Assembly (NCBI RefSeq): GCF_021277265.1
Contig: NZ_JAJSOH010000013.1
Coordinates: forward strand, 124,001-188,000
Length of the DNA stretch: 64,000 nt
Direction of reading: 5' to 3'
Source of the DNA: Kineosporia rhizophila
GTDB lineage: Bacteria > Actinomycetota > Actinomycetes > Actinomycetales > Kineosporiaceae
Under the pieces are notes generated by a model that had not been told where the DNA came from, did not search any database, and saw only the letters and a list, made by a program, of their open reading frames with translations. Position 1 is the stretch's first letter, and every line of letters starts with the position of its first letter. Position numbers and translations under genes: made by a program. Of this stretch, positions 33,816 to 42,300 are shown one piece after another.

Positions 33816-35092
33816 GGCAACTCCGCAGTGATCGTGGTCGGCCCCCCGCTGGGGCTGTCGATGCGCAACGTTCCGTCGACCGAGGCGACCCGGTCGCCCA
33901 GGCCCTGCAGACCGGTGCCGCCGCCCGGACGGGCGCCGCCCCGGCCGTCGTCGCTGACCTGCACCCGCAGCACGCCCTCCTGCAGCCGCACGTCGATGTC
34001 GACGGTGGTGGCCGCGGAGTGGCGCACGGCGTTGGTCAGGGTCTCGGCCACCACGAAGTAGGCGACCGCCTCCAGGGCGATCGGCGGGCGCTGTTCGGGC
34101 AGGTCGACCTTCAGCCGCACCGGCACCGCCGAGCGGGCCGCGATCCCGGACAGGGCGGCGTCGAGCCCGCGGTCGTCGAGCACCGCCGGGTACAGGCCCC
34201 GCACCAGGTCGCGCAGCTCCGAGAGCACCAGCTTGGCCTCTTCGTGGGCGTCCTGGACGGCCAGTTTCGCCCCTTCGGAGAGGTCCGGGTGGGCGGTGCG
34301 CAGAATGCCCAGGTTCATCGCCAGGGACATCAGTCGTTGCTGCACCCCGTCGTGCAGGTCGCGTTCGATCCGGCGGCGCTCGGCGTCGGCGGCGCTGACC
34401 GCCGCGGCCCGGCTGGCCCCGACCGCGCTGAGCCGGCGGTCGAACTGCAGGCGCCGGTTCTGCCCCAGCAGGGCCTGCGCGGCCCGGGAGTCGGCCTCGG
34501 CCAGGCCCATCGCCAGCAGCGGGGTGGCCAGCAGGACCACCACGCCGAAGACGAAGAACCCGATCTGGGCCAAGGTCAGCCGCAGGTCGGTGCTGTACGG
34601 CCCACCGATCGGCATCCACCAGGCATAGGCCGGCAGCACGCTCAGCGTGACCCCGGCGACCCAGCCCAGGCCGATCAGCAGGGCCCCGGCGCCCAACACG
34701 GCCGACAGCAGGTGGTAGCTGACCTGCCGCCAGAAGCCCTCCGATCGCAGGTCGGTGACCCGGCGCCCGAACCAGCCCCGTCCGGCGTAGTCGCGCTCGT
34801 CCGGCGGGATCGCGATCTGCCGGAAGGCCAGGTGCCGGGAGCGCTGCACGTCGGTCATCACCCGTACCAGGATCAGCAGCAGCCCCAGGCTGAGCAGGGC
34901 GCCGACTACGGTCACCGCCAGGGTGGCGGTCAGGGTGAGAAGAACGAGCACCCCGACCGCCGCGCTGATACCGAGCGGCACGTTCAGGCACAGGTAGGCG
35001 GTGTCGAGCCAGGCCTGGCGGCGGAACGGTCCGCGCAACAGGGTGAGGGCGGTCTGCCTGCCGCTCACCGTGCGCACTTCCCCCTCGTCCAT
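33803..35092 (-). CDS. HisKA_3 sensor histidine kinase
   Basis: The protein has about 429 residues with several N-terminal membrane helices, then the dimerisation box ERRRIERDLHDGVQQRL with the phospho-acceptor His near residue 246, and a HATPase domain with ETLTNAVRHS and DDGRGG/GTGLQGL. This is the NarX/LiaS-like class that pairs with LuxR regulators. The ATG at 35092 was chosen. A TTG at 35110 and a GTG about 24 bases downstream (better placed after GAGGGGGAA) are alternatives. The membrane part lacks a large sensor domain, as in intramembrane-sensing envelope-stress kinases. Confidence 0.85.
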   Translation of the reverse strand: MDEGEVRTVSGRQTALTLLRGPFRRQAWLDTAYLCLNVPLGISAAVGVLVLLTLTATLAVTVVGALLSLGLLLILVRVMTDVQRSRHLAFRQIAIPPDERDYAGRGWFGRRVTDLRSEGFWRQVSYHLLSAVLGAGALLIGLGWVAGVTLSVLPAYAWWMPIGGPYSTDLRLTLAQIGFFVFGVVVLLATPLLAMGLAEADSRAAQALLGQNRRLQFDRRLSAVGASRAAAVSAADAERRRIERDLHDGVQQRLMSLAMNLGILRTAHPDLSEGAKLAVQDAHEEAKLVLSELRDLVRGLYPAVLDDRGLDAALSGIAARSAVPVRLKVDLPEQRPPIALEAVAYFVVAETLTNAVRHSAATTVDIDVRLQEGVLRVQVSDDGRGGARPGGGTGLQGLGDRVASVDGTLRIDSPSGGPTTITAELPCAF

Positions 35093-35111
35093 GCCCTCGA
35101 AGGTAGGCAAC

Positions 35112-35128
35112 CGCGGGCCTGACCCGCG
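35112..35128. other. GC-rich inverted repeat between the dioxygenase and kinase genes
   Basis: CGCGGG (35112-35117) pairs with CCCGCG (35123-35128) over a five-base loop, without a T-tract. It sits just before the kinase start and could be an operator, leader hairpin or weak terminator of the dioxygenase operon. A nearby GTAC-n4-GTAC symmetry (35130-35141) was also seen. Confidence 0.25.
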
Positions 35129-35171
35129 AGTACGTCAGTACCCGTTCTCACCCTGTACCCAGCACCACCCT

Positions 35172-36143
35172 TCAGCCCATGACCGGTGTTCCCGCCGGTT
35201 CGGGAACCCGGACCACCGTGGCCGAGGACGGCTCGGCCATCGCCACCGCGATCCGGCGGGGACCGGTGAACGGCTCGCGGGCGTGGGCGGCGGCCATGTT
35301 GTCCACCACCAGAACGTCACCCTGACGCCAGTCGAAGCGCCGGGAGGCGGCCCGGTAGCAACCCCGCAGGTGGTCCATCACGTCGTCGGGGATCCGCCCG
35401 CCGTCACCGAAGTAGGTGTTGGTGGGTAGGTCCGGTTCGTCGAAGATGCCCAGCAAACCTTCCCGCACCTCGGCCGCGAGGGTGCTGACGTGGAAGAAGG
35501 TGGCGTGGTTGAACCAGACCGGTTCCCCCGAGACCGGATGGGTGTGCACGGCCTGGCGTACGGCTGTGGTGCGCATCGAGTCCCGCCCGGTCCACTCCAC
35601 CTGCATGCCCCGGCTGCGGCAGTACTGCTCGACCTGCGAGCGCTCTTCGGTGCCGAACAGCTCCCGCCAGGGCACGCCGAAGCCGGGGTGGAAGTTGCGC
35701 ACCACGCGCCAGCGGCGGCGGGTGAACTCCTCGCGCACCGCCGGGTCGACCGCCTGCCAGACCTGGCGGATGTCGGCCAGGGGGGTGGCGCCCTGGGTGA
35801 GGGGTTCGCCGAGGCAGTGGAAGTACAGCGTCTGCGGCCAGACCGCCTGGTAGGAGTTCTCGTTGTGAAGGAAGATCTCCTCGGCCGGCGGGTAGTCGGT
35901 GGAGGTGTAGATGTCGCCCTTGATGCTGTGCCGGGGTGAGGAACGCTCGGCGTAGGTCAGCGGGTCGTCGCCGGAGAAGGCCCGCACCACGTCGGCGAAA
36001 CCGTCCACCCCGCCGATGTCGAAGCCTCGCAGCAGCACCGCTCCGCGTTCGGCCAGGCTGCGCCGCAGGGCCGGGCGGTCCTTGGTGATGAGTTCCAGCA
36101 CGGAGCCGTCGTCCTCGACGAGGGCCGGGAGCATCTCGCTCAT
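35172..36143 (-). CDS. Fe(II)/2-oxoglutarate dioxygenase (TauD/SyrP-like), copy 1
   Basis: The 323-residue protein has the iron facial triad of the clavaminate-synthase/SyrP branch: HNE in FLHNENSY near residue 89 and the distal His in AAAHAREPFTGPRR, with the following Arg for 2-oxoglutarate. Family members such as VioC, SyrP and AsnO beta-hydroxylate free or carrier-bound Arg, Asp, Asn or similar residues. It follows a second paralogue after 9 bases, in a two-gene unit placed between the two NRPS operons, so it probably hydroxylates one of the peptide building blocks. Confidence 0.87.
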   Translation of the reverse strand: MSEMLPALVEDDGSVLELITKDRPALRRSLAERGAVLLRGFDIGGVDGFADVVRAFSGDDPLTYAERSSPRHSIKGDIYTSTDYPPAEEIFLHNENSYQAVWPQTLYFHCLGEPLTQGATPLADIRQVWQAVDPAVREEFTRRRWRVVRNFHPGFGVPWRELFGTEERSQVEQYCRSRGMQVEWTGRDSMRTTAVRQAVHTHPVSGEPVWFNHATFFHVSTLAAEVREGLLGIFDEPDLPTNTYFGDGGRIPDDVMDHLRGCYRAASRRFDWRQGDVLVVDNMAAAHAREPFTGPRRIAVAMAEPSSATVVRVPEPAGTPVMG

Positions 36144-36152
36144 GACCGCGGC

Positions 36153-37082
36153 TCAGTCGGACATCGCGACGAGAACCCGCCGCGGCCCGGTGAAGGAGCG
36201 CCGGCCGTGGCCGACGGCGATGTTGTCGATCAGCATCAGGTCGCCGGTGCGCCAGGGCACGTCGACGGCGGTGGCCAGGCCGCGGTCGCGGACCTGGATC
36301 GCGTACTCGCCGGGGATCGGGCTGCCGTCGGCGAAGGTGACCGACTGCGGCAGTTCGTCCTCGGGCATGATCTTGGCCAGGGCGGCGGCCGTCTCGTCGC
36401 CGAGGGCGGCCGAGTGCCACTGGTCGGACTGGTTGAACCAGACCTCGTCGTGGGTGACCGGGTGCTTGATCGTGGAGGGCCGGACCATGTGCACGCGCAG
36501 GCCGCCGTCGCTGCGCCACTCCCAGGTGGCGCCGGAGGCGGCCAGCAGCTGCTGCACCTGGTCGCGGTCCTGCGACTCGAAGGTGTCCTGCCAGCTCTTG
36601 CCCAGACCGAGCCCGTCGTGCAGGTTCTGGGTGTAACGCACGCCCCCGGCGAACGCGTCGCGGACCTCGTCGTCGAGGGCCTCCAGCCAGGCGGTGCCCT
36701 CGACGATCGGGGTGGCGCCGCCGGTGGCCGGGGCGACCTGGCAGAAGAACATCAGCCGGGCCGGCCAGGAGGCGGCGTAGGAGAGCTCGTTGTGCATGGA
36801 GATGGTGTATTCGGGCGGGTACTCGGTGGAGGTGTACACGTTCTTGCCCACCTTGGTGCGGGGCGAGTTGCCGTGCACGTAGGCCAGCCGGTTGGGCAGC
36901 AGCAGGTCGATGGCGCTCTCCAGGGTCTCGGGGCTGACCCCGAAACCCCGGAACACCAGGGCCTTGTGCTCGGTCAGCAGCGAGTCCAGCGCCCTCTCGG
37001 CGCGCAGGTACTCGAGGAGCCCCTGGGCGGTGGCGGGCGAGGAGACGTCGCCCGGGGCGATCTCGTGCGGGTGCCAGCTCAT
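36153..37082 (-). CDS. Fe(II)/2-oxoglutarate dioxygenase (TauD/SyrP-like), copy 2
   Basis: The 309-residue paralogue of the gene downstream has HNE in SMHNELSYA, the distal His in IAVGHGRRSFTGPRR, and shared blocks such as VYTSTEYPPEY. The two differ across the substrate lid, so they likely act on different residues or carriers. The ATG follows GAGAGGG at good spacing. The intergenic region before it carries a heptamer repeat like the one before the MbtH operon, suggesting co-regulation. Confidence 0.87.
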   Translation of the reverse strand: MSWHPHEIAPGDVSSPATAQGLLEYLRAERALDSLLTEHKALVFRGFGVSPETLESAIDLLLPNRLAYVHGNSPRTKVGKNVYTSTEYPPEYTISMHNELSYAASWPARLMFFCQVAPATGGATPIVEGTAWLEALDDEVRDAFAGGVRYTQNLHDGLGLGKSWQDTFESQDRDQVQQLLAASGATWEWRSDGGLRVHMVRPSTIKHPVTHDEVWFNQSDQWHSAALGDETAAALAKIMPEDELPQSVTFADGSPIPGEYAIQVRDRGLATAVDVPWRTGDLMLIDNIAVGHGRRSFTGPRRVLVAMSD

Positions 37083-37141
37083 GATGAAGACCCTCTCTGT
37101 GCGGGTGGTCTCAGCGGGTGATGGGAGGTTCCCAGCCCCGT

Positions 37142-37159
37142 CTATACGTTTCCGATATG
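37142..37159 (-). promoter_or_regulatory. candidate SARP-binding direct repeat before the dioxygenase pair
   Basis: CTATACG (37142) and CGATATG (37153) start 11 bases apart on the plus strand, a degenerate version of the CTATATC pair at 28906-28923. It lies between the exporter stop and the dioxygenase start, where an internal promoter would be expected. Confidence 0.35.
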
Positions 37160-37172
37160 GCTCACCAGCAGC

Positions 37173-38480
37173 TCACCAGCAGTGCCGGCCGCGGGTGGTA
37201 CGGCGCGGGCGGGGGGCCAGGTGCCGGCCGCGGGGGTTACGGTGCGGCCCGAACACCACGATCGTCACCAGGGCGAGCGTGGCCATCACGGCCGAGAACA
37301 CGATCATGGACGTGCGGGTTCCGGTCTCCTGCAACAGGTATCCGGCACCGAGCGCACCGAAGGCGCTGAAGCCGGAGACCATGAGGAGGACGACGCTGCC
37401 GACCCGGCCCTGCAGACGGTCGGGGGTGACCCGCATCTGGTGCACGGTGCCGGCCACGGTCACCGAAGCGCCGATGCCGGACATGAGCAGGAAGAGGGCC
37501 CCCAGCAGCCAGGGGTCGTCGGCCCAGATCATCCCGGGCAGCACCAGCGCCCAGGCCAGGTAGGTGACCACCATGATCCGTTCCATCCGGGCGCGCTGGA
37601 TCCAGCGCCCGCCGAACAGGGCCCCGGCCAGGCCGCCGACTCCGCCCGCGGCCAGGATCAGGCTGACCGACAGCGGTGAGCGCCCGCCGTCCTTGGCGAT
37701 GAACTGCAGGGCCAGGATGATGCCCTGGAAGATCATGTTGCTGACCGCGATCAGGCCCAGGGCGATGCGCAGTTCGCGTTCGCGCCACACCCAGGTGAGC
37801 CCCTCGCGGGCCTCGGCCAGCGGTGAGCGGGGGTTCGTGCGCTGCGGCGGCGGCATCGGCCCGCGCAACGAGAGGATCGCCAGCAGCGAGAGCAGGTACA
37901 GCACGGCGCTGGAGGTGAACGGGGCCCAGCGGGTGAGCTCGTACAGCGTGCCTCCGGCCGGGTGCCCGCCGAGCGCGGCCGCCCGGGCGCGGGCCTCGTT
38001 GCGGGCCAGGGCGACCGGCAGCTGCTTCTTGGCCACCACGAAACGCACGGCGGCGCGCTCGGAAAGCGTGTAGAAGACGGTGAAGGCCCCCTGGAGGAAG
38101 GCGACCACGACGAGGTGGGCGATCCAGACGTGGCCCAGCACCAGCGCCACGGCCACCGAGCCGATCCCGATCAGCCGCACCAGGTCGGCCACGATCATCA
38201 CCCGGCGCCGGTCCCACCGGTCGACCAGCACCCCGGCCGGCAGCTGCACCAGCAGCTGGGGCAGCAGGGCGGCGAAGGCGACCAGCCCGGCCAGGCTCTT
38301 GGCGTAGCCCTCGTAGACCACCACGAAGGTGAAGGGGGCGGCGCTGAAGCGCTCGGCCAGCACCGCCGCCCCCGACCCGGCCCACATCAGCAGGAACTGC
38401 CGGTTGCGGCCGAGCGGAACCTCCGCGTCCTCTGCGGTCGGGGAACTTTGAGGACGGGTGTCAGGCTCGGTCAGGGTCAC
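37173..38480 (-). CDS. 12-TM MFS transporter, probable peptide exporter
   Basis: The protein has about 435 residues with twelve predicted helices and the motif VLVDRWDRRRVMI between TM2 and TM3, as in the MdfA/enterobactin-exporter (EntS) type. It is the last gene of the operon containing the bimodular NRPS, so it likely exports the peptide. The GTG at 38480 overlaps the carbamoyltransferase stop as GTGA, the habit of this operon; an ATG at 38501 is the alternative. The C-terminal tail is Arg-rich and contains a duplicated RGRH (37190-37235). Confidence 0.85.
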   Translation of the reverse strand: MTLTEPDTRPQSSPTAEDAEVPLGRNRQFLLMWAGSGAAVLAERFSAAPFTFVVVYEGYAKSLAGLVAFAALLPQLLVQLPAGVLVDRWDRRRVMIVADLVRLIGIGSVAVALVLGHVWIAHLVVVAFLQGAFTVFYTLSERAAVRFVVAKKQLPVALARNEARARAAALGGHPAGGTLYELTRWAPFTSSAVLYLLSLLAILSLRGPMPPPQRTNPRSPLAEAREGLTWVWRERELRIALGLIAVSNMIFQGIILALQFIAKDGGRSPLSVSLILAAGGVGGLAGALFGGRWIQRARMERIMVVTYLAWALVLPGMIWADDPWLLGALFLLMSGIGASVTVAGTVHQMRVTPDRLQGRVGSVVLLMVSGFSAFGALGAGYLLQETGTRTSMIVFSAVMATLALVTIVVFGPHRNPRGRHLAPRPRRTTRGRHCW

Positions 38481-39367
38481 CGGGAGCCGGCCAGGCACCA
38501 TTCCAGCACGGCCATGGCGCTGTAGAGCTTGTTCCCGGCCTGGTCGAAGGCGATGCTGTGGCGCCCGTCGAGCACCGCGGCGGTCACCTCCTCACCGCGG
38601 TGGGCCGGGAGGTCGTGCATGAACACGGCCTTGGGGCTGTCGCGCCACAGCTGCTCGCCCACCTGGAAGGGCGCGAACACCTGCCGCCAGTCCGGGTCGG
38701 GCTTGCTGGTGCCGGTGGTCTGCCAGCGGGTGGTGTAGATGACGTCGTAGTCGCTCTCCAGGTTCTTCAGGTCGTGCCGCTGGGTCACCCCTGGCGCCGT
38801 CAGACCTTTTCCAGGGACGCCGTACCCGGGTGGGGTGCGCAGGTCCAGCACGGTGCCGGGGAAGCGGGGCAGGGCCAGGGCGAGGGCGGCCGCCGTGTTG
38901 TTGCCCTCGCCCAGGTACAGCACCCGTAGCCCGTCGATCCGGCCGAAGTGCCGGAACAGGGTGGTCAGGTCGGTCAGGGCCTGGGTGGGGTGCTCCTCGG
39001 TGGTCATCGCGTTCACCACCCCCATCCGTTCCTGCCCGGTCCAGGCGCGCAGCTCGGCGGTCGGCGCGGCGGTGCGGGCGACCAGGCCGTCGAGCATCCG
39101 CGAGAACACCTGCCCGGTGTCCTCCAGGGTCTCGCCGGTGTTGGTCTGCAGGTCTTCCGGGCCGTAGGCGATGATCCGGGCCCCCAGCCGCAGGGCGCCG
39201 CTGGAGAACGCGGTGCGGGTACGGGTGGAGGTCTTGCGGAAGTACACGCCCACCACCGCCTCGTCGAGGGCCCGGGAGCGCTCGCCGTCGGCGAACTCGG
39301 CGCCCCGTTCGACGATCTGCCGCACCTGCCGGTCGGTCAGGTCGGCGATCGAGATGAGATGTCGCAT
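38477..39367 (-). CDS. carbamoyltransferase of the OTC family with altered amino-acid-binding motifs
   Basis: The 296-residue protein keeps the carbamoyl-phosphate site (STRTR near residue 47 and HPTQALTD). The ornithine-binding motifs are changed: the usual HCLP is HDLP near residue 248, and the DxxxSMG segment reads DVIYTTRW. The acceptor is therefore probably not ornithine. It lies in the operon with SbnA/SbnB-type diaminopropionate genes and an NRPS. In viomycin and capreomycin an OTC homologue carbamoylates the Dap side chain, so formation of 2-amino-3-ureidopropionate (albizziine), free or on a carrier, is the best guess. The ATG overlaps the NRPS stop by one base and has AGGAAGGA upstream. 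Confidence 0.85.
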   Translation of the reverse strand: MRHLISIADLTDRQVRQIVERGAEFADGERSRALDEAVVGVYFRKTSTRTRTAFSSGALRLGARIIAYGPEDLQTNTGETLEDTGQVFSRMLDGLVARTAAPTAELRAWTGQERMGVVNAMTTEEHPTQALTDLTTLFRHFGRIDGLRVLYLGEGNNTAAALALALPRFPGTVLDLRTPPGYGVPGKGLTAPGVTQRHDLKNLESDYDVIYTTRWQTTGTSKPDPDWRQVFAPFQVGEQLWRDSPKAVFMHDLPAHRGEEVTAAVLDGRHSIAFDQAGNKLYSAMAVLEWCLAGSR

Positions 39368-42300
39368 CAGGAGTTTCCTTCCTGTACCTGGTTCTGCACG
39401 CTGGCCAGCAGGTCGGTGGCGGTCATCTGCTCGATCTCGGCGCGGATCGCGGCCTCGATCTCCTCGGCCAGCTCGGCGACGGTGGGCCGCTCGAACACGG
39501 CACGGATCGACAGCTGCACACCGAAGGCGGATTTCAGCTCGGAGATGAGCTGGACCGCGCGGATCGAGTGCCCACCGGCTGCGAAGAACCCGGTGTGCAC
39601 GTCGACCTCCTCCTCCGGGCAGCCGAGCACGCCGGCCCAGATCTGCGCGACGCGTTCCTCGGCCGGGTTACGAGGCGCGGTAAGGGCCGACTTCGCCTCA
39701 GGTTCGGGCAGGGAAGAGCGGTCGAGCTTGCCGTTGGCGGTGAGCGGGATCGCCGGGAGGGCGATGAAGGCGGCCGGGACGAGATAGGCGGGTAGTCGCT
39801 GCGCGCAGTAGGCGGCCAGGTCGTTCACCTCGCCGGTTGCGGCCGGGACGTAGTAGGCCAGCAACCGCTGGTCGGTGAGGGGACCGGCGGCCACGACCAC
39901 CGCGTCCTCAATTTCGGGGTTCTCCAGCAGCCGGGCGCGGATCTCCCCGGGCTCGACCCGGTAGCCGCGGATCTTCACCTGGTCGTCGATCCGGCCGAGG
40001 AACTCCACGGCCCCGTCGGCGTTGACCCGGGCCAGGTCTCCGGTGCGGTACATCCGCGCCCCGGGAGGGCCCCACGGGTCAGGGGCGAACCGCTCGGCGG
40101 TCAGGTCGGGCCGCCCGATGTAGCCGCGAGCCACGCCCACGCCGCCGACCCACAGCTCCCCCGGCACCGCGATCGGGGCGGGCGAGCCGTCGGGCTCGAG
40201 CACGCGCATGCTCAGGTTCGGCAGCGGACGGCCGATCGGCACCACGTCGCTGGTCACCTGCCCGGTGACCGGGTGCACGCAGGTTCCGACCGACGCCTCG
40301 GTGGGGCCGTACTCGTTGATCAGCCGCGCGTCGCCGAGGACGTTGCGCCAGCGCTGGGCCAGCGGCCCGGCCAGGGCCTCGCCGGCGACCACGACCACCT
40401 CGGCCAGCCGGTCCATCTGGGCCGGGGTGAGCTGGTGCTCCAGCAGTTCCAGGTGCCCGGGGGTCAGCTTGACGAAGCTGAACGAGCCCGCCCCGGCCAG
40501 GGCCTTCCCGAGGCCGTCCAGTTCAGCGCTCTGCGGGTACATCCAGACCCGCTGACCGGCCACCAGCGGCGCCCACAGGTTGGGCACCACCAGGTCGAAG
40601 GCCACCGACGAGAACAGCGGCGCTCCCCCGGTGCCCTGACCCGCCAGTTCGCGGGCGGCCCAGTGCACGTGGTTGGCCAGTCCTCGGTGGGTGACGGCGA
40701 CCCCCTTCGGGCGGCCGGTGGACCCGGAGGTGAAGATGACGTAGGCCAGTCGGTCCGGGTCGGCCGGCACATCCAGCGGGGTGTCGGGGTGGACGTCCAA
40801 TGTGGAGCTGTCGAGCGCCACGGTGCGCATCTGCTGTGGGAACCGTTGCGCGTAGGCGGAACTGGTGACGGCGACGGTGGTACCCGCCGTCTCGGCCACG
40901 TCGGCGATCCGCTCGGCCGGGAACGACGGGTCGAGCGGGACGTAGGCGCCCCCGGCCTTCCAGATGCCGAGCATTGTCGTGATCAGATCCGACCCACGAT
41001 CGAGCAGAACCGCTACCGTCGGCTCGCTCTGGCCGGCTATCAGACCCGTGAGGTGGTGGGCGATCCGGTTGCTGGCGGCCTCGAGTTCGGCGTAGGTGAG
41101 CGCGTGCAGGCCCGACTCCACGGCCACCGCTTGCGGGTTGGCCTGCCCGGCGGCCCGGATGTCCTCGTGTACGCAGGTGAGGGGCAGGGGGCCCGGGTTG
41201 ACCGACCAGCGTTGCAGCTGCCTGCGTTCGGCGGCGGGCACGAGGTCGATGCTGGACAGCCGGCGGCTGGGCTTGGCCACGATCGCCCGCAGCAGGCGCA
41301 TGTACCGGTCGGCCAGGCGCTGCACGGTGGTCTGGTCGAAAAGGGCTGCGGCGTATTCGAAGGCTGCATCGAGGGTGCCGTTCTCACCCCGGCGCACGAA
41401 CAGGGTCAGGTCGGTCTTGGACACCTTCCAGGCCTGCTGGAACGCGGCGTTCACCACCGGGTCGGCACTCATCGTGGTCGCGCCCTCCTCCTGCAGGTCG
41501 AAGGCGACCTGGTAGAGCGGGGTACGGGAAAGGTCGCGCTGGGGCTGAAGCTCGTTCACCAGGCGCTCGAACGGCACGCTCTGGTGGGCGAAGGCCTCGG
41601 CGCAGGTCTGCCTCACCCGCTGCACCGCGGTCAGCGCGTCCGGATCGTCGTCGAGGCGGCAGCGCAGCACCACCGAGTTCAGGAAGAACCCGACGACGTT
41701 GCTCAGCTCCTCGCGGTCGCGGCCCGCCACCGGGGTGCCGATCACCACGTCCTGCGAACCGGTGTGCCGGGCCAGCAGGGCTGCCAGGGCGGTGAGCAGA
41801 GTGGTGAACGGGGTGACGCCCTGCGCGCGGGAGAACTTCTCGATCGACTGGGCCAGCGCGGCCGGGATGCGCACCTGCACCCCGGCTCCGGCGGCGTCGC
41901 GTCGGGCGGGCCGGGGGTGGTCGGGCAGCAGTTCGGTGGGCACGGCCCCGGCCAGCTGCCGGCGCCAGTACGCCAGGTCACCGGCCAGCGCCTCGTCGCT
42001 GGTGTGGCGGCGCTGCCAGTGCGCGTAGTCGGCGTACTGCACCGGCAGCTCGGGCAGATCCTCTGCACCGCCGCCCGAGATGAGGTGGCGCAGTTCGCGT
42101 TCCAGCACGGCGGTGGACCAGCCGTCGGAGGCGATGTGATGCACCGTGACCAGCAGCACCGGGTCCTGGCCGGGTACGTGAACCAGCAGAGCCCGCCAGA
42201 GGGGGCCGTTGGCCAGGTCGAAGCCGCGGGCGAACTGCTCGGCGAAGAGCCCTTCCAGCGCCTCACTGTGTTCGACCCGCAGTTCCACCTGCCCGGCGGC

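Noticed and set aside
35093..35110. TTG start for the sensor kinase
   Set aside because: No ribosome-binding site precedes it and an ATG lies 18 bases downstream.
38477..39367. Ordinary ornithine carbamoyltransferase of arginine synthesis
   Set aside because: The ornithine-binding HCLP and SMG motifs are replaced, no other arg genes are near, and it overlaps an NRPS gene.
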